A stretch of 64,000 nucleotides of DNA from Phaeoceros laevis (lineage: Eukaryota; Anthocerotophyta; Anthocerotopsida; Notothyladales): positions 32,483 through 96,482 of the forward strand of contig JBNGIQ010008555.1 in assembly GCA_049999765.1 (NCBI GenBank). The letters are read 5' to 3'. Below, piece by piece: positions 54,893-64,000 of the stretch. Made by a program: the position numbers and the translations under genes. How positions within the stretch are numbered: position 1 is the stretch's first letter; each line of letters begins with the position of its first letter. The notes under the pieces were generated by a model. The model had not been told where the DNA came from. It saw only the letters and a program-made list of their open reading frames with translations, and ran no database searches.

Positions 54893-57270
54893 TTGATCAC
54901 CAGGTCCTGAACGCAGTAGAGCTCGTCAGCATTCACAATGACATCCATAGTGGAAGCAGCATCCCAAGTCCCTGAGACTGTGAACGTGCAATGGGCATCG
55001 GAGACCCACCGTAGGGGTGTATGCAATGGGCATCAGCTCTTCGTTGTGAGAAAAAGGACATGAACAGTACAAGAACATGTTGCTTGTTGGTTCCGGCACA
55101 GCCCAGCGGAGGTCCTGAGCCACAGAACGAAGGAAGTCCTCCAAAGATCCGCCCTTGCTAGGCCTGCAAACATGTGATGTGGAGAAGCTGTGAGAAACAG
55201 AGCACTGCTAACCAATCTACCAAACTGGAGGGAAGAGCTTGTGCAAGCTAAACTAGTGCAAAGCATAACCTCGGTCCCTGTCAAAGCTGGAGGGAGAGGA
55301 GAGCCACACGTATATGTATACGTTCCTCGCCATGTCTCCACATTCATGTTGGAATTCAGTTCATGACAACTAGCAATAAAGGCAGGAAACACAAGTGCTA
55401 TCTTGCCTGCGAATGCAGAAGGCAAACCTGAATCCACACTTATGCATCTCCGGTGTTTTGTTGTCTCCATGACCTCGTCAAGTAGCCCAGCACATGCCTA
55501 CAGATGACAGACATGAGAGCCAGCTACATAATGGGTATACAAAAGCATGAATGTGCAAATACCTGAGGTACCCCTACCTCTCCGGTGAGCAGCCTTTGAA
55601 CGTTTACCCAAATCAACGATTTCAAACATGTTGACCAACAGCCAGGGCCCCATCATATGTACGTACATGTAGCTTTAGGCCTCAATATGAATCTACAAGC
55701 CCAAGCTAGGAAGCCAACATCGAGGTGCTTCCTAGTTAAAACTCGAGCACACAAAATGGGCTATACTTCAGCTGAACATTTGCTGGCACCAGCAGGCAGA
55801 GCTGCCACACATGGATTCTGAAACACACCGGTCGTTGCTCTCAATCCCTAGACGGGGGCTCCCGGTCGCCGGTCGAAGTACCTGACGGGGTGTTCAATTC
55901 CCATTGGTGGAGTTGGCAAACACCATAACCATACTACTACTACTACCAGCACAACCGTATGCTGACGAGAATTTGACGCACCAGCTCATTACGTAACGTC
56001 GATCACACCAGAAACAGAAAAGAAATCCTCCGGTGACTCGACGATGGCGCAACCCTGAATAGGAAGGACTCCGCAATAGCCTCTCATCATCGGTCCCAAC
56101 ACCGATTGTCATAGCAAGCACTATGAACAACTATGTGATCCCTTCATGAACATAGCAGGCTGGCTATGTGAACTCATGAAGGACATAGCCAGCCTATGGC
56201 TCAGCAGAAGGATTCCCATTTGAGGCCTTCACCTGCGGAACAGGAGAGCTGGGAGTACCTGGAAATATGATGCATCACCAGATGTTCATGCCCGGGGCAT
56301 CTGAGACACATATAAATTTCTGAACACCTATGTAAAAAGTCCATGTCGGGAAGAAGCTATATGCTCAGGGCCAGATCCTATGGAGCCTGAAGGACAACCC
56401 CACCCAGGAACAGGCATACCAACACGGAATGAGAAGCATAACATGGGCCCTACGATGGATGCACATGAACACAACCAGAGTAGCGTGTCCCAACCAGGAT
56501 AAGAGAAACGTTCTGGACTGCTCCTACTCGGCGTAACTGACTCCTGGACGGCTGTAAGTTGGACAGGCAGGACAACTTGGCGTCACCAGCACCACATGCT
56601 GAATTTTGAAATAAAACAGGAAGCGGCATGCAACCACTTAGACTCAATAGCCTGCAGGTGCTGCCAGACGCCCTGTGGTGCAGGGCCTGCCAATCCGATG
56701 ACAGCGGCACGTTGCACAACGAGGGCTGGACCTTGACACCTCGAATGTCATGTACTGCCGAAAGATTTGCATGAAATGCCACATTCGTTGACAAAACACA
56801 TAAGTGGGATTGCAGTTGCTATGGAATCAAGCCCCCTCGTTGCCTGCATAACAGTAGCCCCAAAAATTTTTATGCATGCATTTAATGTTTCTCAAGACAG
56901 AGCGAGAGGAAAAGAACGAACACAAAGAAACTGCTGGCATATCACCAATGACCTGATGTGCTTGTCATGTGATGCACAGTGTCGCTCCATATGCCTGCAA
57001 CGGATCAGATGTCGAAACCTAAGCCCATACTTGGTCCATGCTAAGTCCTGTAAAAGTCTCGATGCCCGTTGTGATACCACTGGCGCCTTGGCTGTTCAAC
57101 TCCTGAGCCACTGTGCTTGTTGCTGGCTCTAACCGCAACTGTCCATTATGAGATTCTGCATCCTTAGTTGCGGGATTTGAAAGCTGGCCAACAAGTGCCA
57201 ACCTTTCCGCAGCATTAATGGATCTGTCAGCTATTTCAAATAGAATTTTGTAACTTCTGGCGCAAGGCTT
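54893..57270 (-). CDS. Unrecognised multi-exon gene (model incomplete)
   Basis: Several minus-strand stretches look like exons. One is 57265-57020 (ILFEIADRSINAAERLALVG ... TFTGLSMDQ, donor GTATGG). Another, near 56735-56650, contains ALVVQRAAVIGLAGPAPQGV. One near 55505-55430 contains LLDEVMETTKHRRCISVDS. One near 55140-55020 contains SLEDFLRSVAQDLRWAVPEP. The last ends VNADELYCVQDLVINRD and a TGA near 54893. The peptides have natural composition and lie near plausible splice sites, but phases were not checked throughout and I know no family. A SINE-like repeat (55846) would lie in an intron. It may be several genes or a pseudogene. Confidence 0.3.
55846..55948 (+). repeat. SINE-like repeat, copy B
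   Basis: Matches 45067-45172 over about 100 bp (CCCTAGACGGGGGCTCCCGG, then GACGGGGTGTTCAATTCCCA, then AACACCATAA and a (TAC)n tail). One head unit is present, against four tandem head units at copy A. Confidence 0.5.
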
Positions 57271-58158
57271 TTAAGGCTTAATGGCTGAACTTTATGCCCA
57301 CTTCAAGTGATGTCCTACAACATGAATACCATATGCATACATCAACTGGGGAGGCAAGCTTATGTACCAGTGATTACTGAAACCAGGCTCTCTACTCCAT
57401 CCTGGTATACAAACCAACTCATGCTCAGTATACCGAGTCATCAAACCATCGCATGATATTGCTTGATTACATGTATACAGAGTTGGCGAACCTACCATTC
57501 CGGTTTGTCGCACCCCATAGGTTCGTGATAGCATTTTATTTATCCTGCACAACCAGGAGTCCAGACTGGTGATCCATCCAGGGCTGCATATGGGAGACTT
57601 CAGGGTGCACGGCATCCAGGTTTCTCAACAGCTGTTACGGCAATGTATACAGCCCGCCCCATCCAAGTGACACACCATTTGAACCATTTGTTTCTTGACA
57701 AGCCTGCCCTACATGTATTGGTGCACGTCTTGTTGACTGACAAGGGATAGCGTTGAAGTTGTTCTCACATCATGAAATGAAGGATGAGCGACAAAAAGTC
57801 AAGCCTAACTGGCACCACAGTTGCATTCTAGACTAGACCTCCCTCGCCCTGTACGCTCACGATAGTGTTGACCACTAGTCTACGATAGAGCAGAGTTTGC
57901 AGGTGTCTTGCCCAGAGCTTGCAGTGGTTTAGCCCCACTTCAACGGTTCAACCCACACTCTCTGGCGTGCGCAACTTTACTGGTCATCATCATTTCATCC
58001 ACAATGTTCCACCACAATCAATGAAGGGGGTTGCCAGGAGTTGCGAGCCCCCACGTCCTGGTCAATAATGGACTACACCCGGCTTGTAACAGTTCAAATT
58101 TGTGCCAAGGGAGGGCGAAAGGTGCTCTTCAAAGCGTTTCGCAATCACTTGAGATGCC

Positions 58159-59086
58159 ATGGCTCCTCTCAGGAGTGACCTCAGGCCGGGAGGCTCGCAG
58201 AATTTGAACGAAGTTGTAGACTCGACGCTAGGAGTATGGGGCACTCTAAAGGAATCTGCGCGTATCACCCTGAAGCTCTGGAAAGTCGTGGGGATGCTGG
58301 TGCTGGTTACTTTGGCCCTCTGGGAGTTGGACATCTTGACAAACATTTATGGTAACTACAGGCTCATCCTGAAATTCGCTGCCAAGATCCCCCTGTCTGC
58401 GGTTGCGCAAGCCTGCGTGGCCCGCGCCGTCCTAGAGGCCTACAATCCGAAGCAAGCGGGTAGTAGTACTAGTTGCGAGGGGTGGTACCTGTTCCTGGAC
58501 TGCCTCAATCCGCGGCGATTTGACAGGAAGCTGCTGGAGGCAACGTTGCGCATCTTGGGGACACTCCTGGGAACCCTCATCCTCGGCGCGGGGTTCGTGA
58601 CTATTATTGGGATACTTCTCATCATATGCTGGTCTCTATTTCCTGGACAGTCCCATGGTATCTGTAGTTTTGGTTGTGTCGCTCACGGGGGCGGGCATGT
58701 ATGTGTCCTGTGGGTACCTGATCAACTTCTACTTGGCCACAACCGCCTGCATCTTGGAACCCGGAACTTGGGGTGTCTGCGCGGTCTCCCGTGGCTCCAA
58801 ACTTCTCAACGGCCACAGATGGAGGGCGGTAGCCCTCGCGCTGCTCCACATTTTGCTCTACCGTCTCCTTTACATCATTACTGGGTTGCTCAAAGACCTG
58901 GTCAAGCCCTCTGTAGGCAGCGCTGCTGCCATGCTCATGGCCAGCCTGGAGGTAGCGCTGTGGACTCTTTTTCACTCGTTCTCGCAAGTTGTCTCCACAG
59001 TGTTTTACCTCAAGTGCCGGGCTTACCGGAGTGCAGTCAAGAAAAACGTCAAGCCGGACAGTGGAGGGCACCAGCATCTGGAGTAG
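58159..59086 (+). pseudogene. Plant multispanning membrane protein of unknown function, frameshifted
   Basis: The ATG at 58159 opens a frame with hydrophobic spans (GMLVLVTLALWELDILTNI; ILGTLLGTLILGAGFVTIIG). Near 58635-58650 the coding sense moves to another frame: DSPMVSVVLVVSLTGAGMYV, then ATTACILEPGTWGVCAVSRG, SKLLNGHRWRA and two more spans, ending GGHQHLE at 59086. The order of spans and the motif (VLEP..G..A...S..L..G.RW.A) matches a family of plant integral membrane proteins of unknown function with about 300 residues. No intron with usable length or borders bridges the change, so a one-base deletion or two-base insertion is likely. The rest of the frame is clean, so the lesion is recent or a sequence error. 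Confidence 0.6.
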
Positions 59087-59650
59087 CTTGTGTAGCTTGC
59101 GTTGAAAGAAGAGTGCGCCTCCCTAATTGCATCAATTGCCAAGCGAGACTCACATGTAAGTATTTGTAGATGAAAAGTCTAGGCGAACATCAAAGATGTT
59201 TTGCACAAACAATCGTCCAGGGCCTGCCGACAAGGCTTCTTGTCCCTTGTCCTGCTGCACCGAAAGCGCTAGCCGTGAATTTCCAGCTGCTTTTCTCTTG
59301 AAACCATCTTCCAGGGGGCCACATCTGGTCCCGAGGCTTTTCCCCACAGGCACACCAGTTCCCCTTCCACGAGTCAAATTGCACGCACCAAGATGAAGCC
59401 GCGGGCGAGACACGGACATCCTGAAGAGCTCCCTGGGAAACCCGAGGTTGAACATTGTCCGGAGGGAAAAATGGCTGTCAATCCCCGCTGATGCAAATTG
59501 GGATAGGAAAGAGTCGGAGCTGCAGGACCTGCGGCCCTCTTCTGCCAGCGGCTTCGAAGGTTGCAAGTTCAATTCCCAACCGGCTCAACCGCAGTCAACC
59601 GGCTCCTGACCAATGCTCATTTGTGCAGCTTTGTCTTCACGCGTCCAGAA
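59087..59650. other. Spacer with a B-box-like motif
   Basis: GTTGCAAGTTCAATTCCCAA near 59560-59580 resembles the T arm of a tRNA or the B box of the SINE-like family, but no cloverleaf can be drawn. Minus-strand frame 59150-59572 is open but has no recognisable domain. Confidence 0.3.
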
Positions 59651-60090
59651 CTAAGATACCTCACCAAACAACTTAAAGTATCGGAGCTCCAATATTGAGC
59701 CAAAATCTTCAGCTGTTTTGTTACTGTCCCAATCCCTTGCCACAATCAGTAGTTTGTCTGAATCGGTCATGTCTTGCTGCCGCCTCAAATCTTCTTGTTG
59801 CACAGTTTCATCAGTGACATACACAAACAAGAAATTATCAGCTGCCCATGACACTTCAGCTGGAACATCTTCTTCATCTGCTGATTCTTCCATTGTTTCC
59901 TCTCCATCCTCTTCTTCAGCTGTTTCCACTTCTACATCTGAAGGCTGGTAGTCAGGATCCTCGGGGTCCTCAGAGAACCACCGTCCACAACTCTTTCTCA
60001 ACGAGTAAAAGATGTTCTCAATCCCCACTGTTCTCTCCTTCCCTGTAACTAACTTGCTCTCGAATACCAAAAAGAACGCTTGGCCCTCTG

Positions 60091-60386
60091 TGTCTGTAAG
60101 TTTCAACCCGAGTCTGTCTGGGGATTGTTTTTATGCTTTTCAGTGGTTCTTCCTATAGGCGCCTACGAAGAAGAGATTCTCAGCTACGACAAAAGGAAAC
60201 AAGCAACTGTAAGATAAGCGTTCTGGCCCTAAAAGAAGAGATATTTCTTGTTGGTGCTAACTTAAGTGACAAAAAGCGACCATGAATTATCTACCATCCG
60301 TGCTAAAGTAGGGCAGCAGCTGGATGTATACATGACTAAGTTGAGAAAAGTAGGTCGTTTTACATGGTTGTCTGTAAGTTTCAACC
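60091..60386. repeat. 18-bp direct repeats bounding a 278-bp interruption
   Basis: TGTCTGTAAGTTTCAACC occurs at 60091-60108 and 60369-60386, on either side of a segment that separates two parts of the nuclease region. On the coding strand no GT-AG pair fits the repeat borders, so it is not an ordinary intron. Confidence 0.85.
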
Positions 60387-60544
60387 AGGAGTCCGCTCCA
60401 AAATTACCGGGCCCAATAAAAATCCAGTCCTTTTTGCTGGCCTTCATTTGCCTCGGAAAGACCTTCCTAGTCTTTAGTTGCCCAACCTTTTTTGGCATGT
60501 GAAATTCAGAGAAATGGGGAAGCTTAAACTTCCTCTCGAGCAGT

Positions 60545-60666
60545 ATCTTCCCCGTAAAGAGACTTTCGGGAAGTACATCCGCTAACTTAAACCACTCAAC
60601 CGGTTATCTTCCCCGTAAAGAGACTTTCGGGAAGTACATCCGCTAACTTAAACCACTCAACCGGTT
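60545..60666. repeat. Perfect 61-bp tandem duplication
   Basis: Units 60545-60605 and 60606-60666 are identical (start ATCTTCCCCGTAAAGAGACT). The length is not a multiple of three, so it breaks the reading frame of the NTPase-nuclease gene. Confidence 0.95.
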
Positions 60667-62776
60667 GCACTTGCTGGATAATGCAGAGCTTTAAAACCAC
60701 TAGCATGACATCAGTAGCCTCCTTCATCCGCCAGTAAGGCATTCTGGAAGCAAAGTAAACATCCTTGAATCTGGAGTTGCTGAGGTATGCATCCATTAAT
60801 ACACGACAAAAAGTTACCTTAGCAGGAACTTTGTTGAGTTCAACGCCCATGTTCACACATGGAGTTGCAGCACCCACAACACCAGTCCTCCTCTTCTTTT
60901 GGATTGGCTCTAGAAATGTGTGCGCTGGGTTCAGCCCTATAACGCCCTCAGCTTCCAAATCCCCCCAATTGACAGCATGAACTGATTCAATAACAGGGTT
61001 AGCTCGTTCCACATGTTCCCCCATAATCGAGGCCTGCAACACTCTAAGCAAAACTGGAAAACCTGCTACATCCATGGAGTACGCTTTCCGCTTTGTTATT
61101 CTTGCCACCAGCTCCTTCAAGTTCTGGAAAGTACGATCCATTCTCAGCCACGTCACATCTGTTGATACCATCTCATTTAGTAGAGCACGGGGGCTCAGTG
61201 GTGCACCCATCGAGTTAGACAACAATGCCCTCAATGCAAAACCGATGGCGCTTGGCATTCCTCCTGTCCACGATAGTACAGTCCTCATTGCATTGGTCAA
61301 TACCTCACATGGCACCTCATTCAAGTAAGCCGCAAGACGATTTTGAAAATGAAGCACTGCCTCCTCTGCAAGCTCCCTGGATAGAGTTCTAAGGGGGATA
61401 AAATATGCTTTGCCTTTCCCTGTTACAGTGAATTTCAGTGAAGCGCTTGAGTATTTTGTTGTCGCTACAGTCAGCACAGGAAATGTACTGCCACCAGCCA
61501 ACTTATACATGTTGTGCACATATTCAGACATAAGCTATTGCCCCCAAGTTAGTTCCTCTTCCTTTGCCTTTCCGGAGACAATCTTGATCATCCCTCTTGG
61601 CCCATTTAACTCATCTAAAAACAGATTGAGCATAATTACCTTGTTAGATGGAATATCTAGGGCCAATCGGAAAGCTTCGAAGAAGTCTTCAAGACAAATA
61701 TTTCTCATGAAGTCAGGGGCTAAGCGCCAGAGATTCGTCAGAAACTCCTGATATGCGGGTAGGGCATCATCTTTCAACAATGACGCAAACAACCATCGGA
61801 GAGCAAGTATGTTAGCACAGCTCCAATTTTTTTCCTTAGCATGAAGGATGCCACCCGACTCACATAATAAGGTATGGTTGACTGCAAGGTTATAAGGCAA
61901 TGTCAACGTGTTGTCGATCATTTGCATAAAAGCATCTTTCCGTTCTGGCTTCAACTTTTCAGTCAAGATCTTCTCCTTCGTGGCTTGATGCATATCATCA
62001 GGACTAGTCCATCTTTCAGCCAAAATATACCGTCCCTGCTGTCCAAACGTAGTCTTGCCCGCCCCTGGGAATGCCACCAAGGCAACTAAAAAAGTTAGCC
62101 GATAGAACGCATCCAGTTCACATCTTGGCCATGTATTGTCCTCCACTGGCCTGCCAGCCAGAAATGTGTTGAAGACCTCTGCTCCAGCACCAAGAAACGC
62201 TTGGAACGTCTCCTCTCTTCCTAGGAAAGGAAGGTATTGACCTAAGTCAAGGGTGAGGTACCCATTCCTATCCAAGCAAAGAGCACCTTCTCTCAAATTC
62301 CGGTGTTTTGACCTACCCAGAGCAGTTTCCTTCAATTCCTCCCCATACTGTCTCACCAAAAAGCTGACTTTGCCCTCCCTCGTAACATACTCAAGAGAAG
62401 GTCCTGCTATGCGTGCACCTTGTGATGGGCTTACCGCCATGATGACAATCTCATACAGAGTTTCACCCCCAGCACCAGTCACAACTTCAAACCCAAGGGG
62501 CTCCTCTAGTGACAAAACATCATCCCACTCAAAGGGTTGATCTGCACTGTCCCGCAGTCTTCTTCGTAGACATACAGCCTCCCATGTACGTGCCCTTCCA
62601 ATTAGGGCTGACAGATCAGCATATGTTCTGACTGTATCTCTCAGCACTGACACCATCCACCCCAGTTGTCTCACTGGGCCACTGATCACATCAGCTGTGA
62701 GGAGCTCTTCCTGTGGTGCATCCATGGGGCCCTGTAGAAGCGACCAATACACAATTTTCCTCACAACCATCGCCAC

Positions 62777-63107
62777 ACAACTTTCCTCACAACGCTGCCT
62801 GGGAAACCAAACCGCAATCTAGGCGAGGCAAGGTGTAGACTCAATGGAACAGCCGAAGAAATTGGCAATCAGATCTGTTCTGCAGGCAAAGAACACAAAA
62901 TCAGGTTGCGGCTGTTGAAGAATATAGATTTAGTAAGCAATTACTTCATTATAGAGTATACTTTATTCAGGAAGTTATTTATAGATTATACATAATACAG
63001 AATATGGAATCTTCTGTATAGAGAATTTCTTTTTTTTTAGCGAATGAGGGCACTTTATAAGAAGGGTAAAGTTGTACATCATAGGGGTAGAGAACCACCC
63101 CGCAAGT
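62777..63107. other. AT-rich spacer
   Basis: Contains TATAGA/TTATAGAT-type repeats (62930-63030) and a T run near 63030-63040. No gene is seen. It could hold the promoter of the NTPase-nuclease gene. Confidence 0.4.
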
Positions 63108-64000
63108 CTAATCTACCATTCTAAGTTCCGATATCTTCTGTAGGATGCCCTTGGCATCTTCGCCAAACCCAATAGCATCGTCACTAAAGCAATGGAAGTC
63201 AATGTGTCTGCCCTTAACTACATGAACGGATGGAGGGGGTGGTTGGGAGGAAAAAGAGAGCGGGGAAGCAGAAACTGGGCGGGTATGCTCTTCCGCATAC
63301 ACAAAACACAGGCGCACCCGGGGGTGGCTATGGCCAGCAGTTCTGCAGGAGATGAACGATGTAGAGCAAAGTTGATGCGCTTGATGATGGTTCCTGAGAG
63401 CAACAAGGAATTGGGTGCTCGAACTATTAAGCTTAATCACTACAGCGGCAAGAATTTGCAGCTTCTGAAGCTTGCTTAAGATATGCCGCGTATCCCCTTT
63501 GCCGAGAGGGATAGTGGCCAGCAAGCGAATCGGGAGATCAGTAGTGATTGGACTAAGTTGTTCAGGTAAGCAAACGGAAAGCGGGAAGGAAGTGGGGAAG
63601 TTCAACTGGACCTCCTGGCCTTCAGCATTGGAAAGTTTGTCGGGAAGCTGTAAGTTGGATGGGGAAGGCAGGTGCCCTTCTTGTCGATCCAGTTCGCACC
63701 GCCAGATCTCGCCGGCCAAACTCTCCAGTGCCAATATCTGGTAATCGATAATACAGTAGTGGCTGACAGGAACCTGGTTTCCCTCTTCTAAGCAAGAAAC
63801 CTGCGCCTGAAATGTTAAAGTACGAAGCTCAGCCAATTGTCTCTCAAAAGCAGGAGAACGAACAACTTCCTTTTGCGTTTCTCTGTCTAGCTTTGGTGCT
63901 AGTCTGCGGAGGCCGGCTGCATCCTTGTCAAGAAGTATGTTCCGGAGGGCGGAGATGGCCGCTCTGCTGCGCTGGAAACCCTCCCACATCCGCCACTTGA
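63108..64000 (-). CDS. Hypothetical protein, 5' part outside window
   Basis: An open minus-strand frame of at least 293 codons that continues past the window edge without a stop. The N-terminal part is helical and charged (RAAISALRNILLDKDAAGLR, RRLAPKLDRETQKEVV). The middle contains LNFPTSFPLSVCLPEQLSP and IPLGKGDTRHILSKLQKLQI. The end is Ser/Pro-rich. I recognise no family. It lies upstream of the NTPase-nuclease gene on the same strand and could be another part of the same element or an unrelated gene. Confidence 0.45.
   Translation of the reverse strand, partial: KWRMWEGFQRSRAAISALRNILLDKDAAGLRRLAPKLDRETQKEVVRSPAFERQLAELRTLTFQAQVSCLEEGNQVPVSHYCIIDYQILALESLAGEIWRCELDRQEGHLPSPSNLQLPDKLSNAEGQEVQLNFPTSFPLSVCLPEQLSPITTDLPIRLLATIPLGKGDTRHILSKLQKLQILAAVVIKLNSSSTQFLVALRNHHQAHQLCSTSFISCRTAGHSHPRVRLCFVYAEEHTRPVSASPLSFSSQPPPPSVHVVKGRHIDFHCFSDDAIGFGEDAKGILQKISELRMVD

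Larger units (their letters stand above)
59651..62776 (-). pseudogene. Crinkler/RHS-like (CR) P-loop NTPase joined to a probable PD-(D/E)XK nuclease, broken at three places
   Basis: The first frame (62776-61535, 413 codons) has a Walker A motif AFPGAGKT at about 235-242 and Walker B LNLFLDELN near 385. A single TAG at 61535-61537 separates it, in the same frame, from the second frame (61531-60596), which holds TVLSWTGGMPSAIGFALRAL, a sensor-like motif of such NTPases. A 61-bp tandem duplication (60545-60666) ends that frame early. Past it the minus strand continues (60498-60262) with a GPGNFGADSWLKL segment. A 278-bp interruption bounded by an 18-bp direct repeat (60091-60108 and 60369-60386) precedes FFLVFESKL (59651-60106), which fits the E-x-K part of a nuclease core. 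An acidic tail follows. CR proteins act as nuclear effectors or selfish elements; here the gene seems inactive. Family assignment is inference. Confidence 0.6.

Noticed and set aside
58635-58660. A 20-odd-bp GT...AG stretch as an intron that would repair the membrane-protein frame
   Set aside because: Too short for splicing, and its removal does not restore the correct frame.
60091-60386. The 278-bp interruption of the nuclease region as an ordinary intron
   Set aside because: With the 18-bp repeats as borders no GT-AG pair is available on the coding strand.
61529-61537. In-frame TAG as a site of U-to-C editing (UAG to CAG)
   Set aside because: Such editing is known for organelle transcripts; this is a nuclear locus, so a nonsense mutation is the simpler reading.

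Overview
The window is nuclear DNA of a land plant. The genes are typical of plants: PPR RNA-editing factors, a NAC factor, CIPK/SnRK3-type kinases, a GDSL esterase, an 8-cysteine lipid-transfer protein and F-box proteins. Introns are short (mostly 70-200 bp) with GT-AG ends. One PPR protein carries a DYW domain of the KP type, ending Gly-Arg-Pro with a Lys-Pro box. As far as I recall, that variant is known from hornworts, lycophytes and ferns and not from seed plants, mosses or liverworts. I therefore infer a seed-free plant of one of those lineages; the species cannot be read from the sequence.

Layout. 1-3.7 kb: 3' part of a 15-exon coiled-coil gene (+). 3.9-5.2 kb: NAC gene (-). 5.2-11.1 kb: GC-rich leader or promoter and non-coding DNA. 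11.1-17.5 kb: three tandem intronless CIPK-like kinases (-), each with a basic N-terminus that looks like an organelle presequence. 17.9-19.9 kb: PPR gene whose E/DYW region is cut short. 21.8-23.5 kb: five-exon GDSL esterase (+), then a tRNA-Ala and a decayed GDSL copy. 24.5-34.6 kb: repeat-rich accessory region with a WDR7-like pseudogene, fragments of a NEK-type kinase and of an LRR gene, a broken unknown coiled-coil ORF, several palindromic or tandem repeat families and a decayed tRNA. 34.66-37.80 kb: a complete but inactive pogo-type DNA transposon with TIRs and TA target duplication. 38.0-39.8 kb: tRNA-Ala and an F-box/kelch gene (-). 40.5-43.1 kb: decayed WD-like repeat exons (-). 44.1-44.5 kb: lipid-transfer protein (-) inside inverted repeats. 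45.6-48.0 kb: DYW:KP PPR gene (+). 48.4-50.5 kb: a Raf-like kinase fragment and a DYW PPR pseudogene. 52.2-53.1 kb: second F-box gene. 54.2-57.3 kb: poorly resolved exons (-). 58.2-59.1 kb: membrane-protein gene with a frameshift. 59.6-62.8 kb: a broken gene for a P-loop NTPase joined to a likely PD-(D/E)XK nuclease, resembling Crinkler/RHS (CR) proteins. 63.1-64 kb: partial unknown ORF.

Two themes recur. Several genes act on organelles (editing PPRs, kinases with presequence-like N-termini). Many loci are broken by short tandem duplications or single-base lesions: 37 bp at 29.65 kb, 61 bp at 60.5 kb and 52-53 bp units at 31.8 kb. The most notable observations are the CR-like NTPase-nuclease gene, the kinase array and the candidate U-to-C editing factor. 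All identifications come from reading motifs; no database search was possible.
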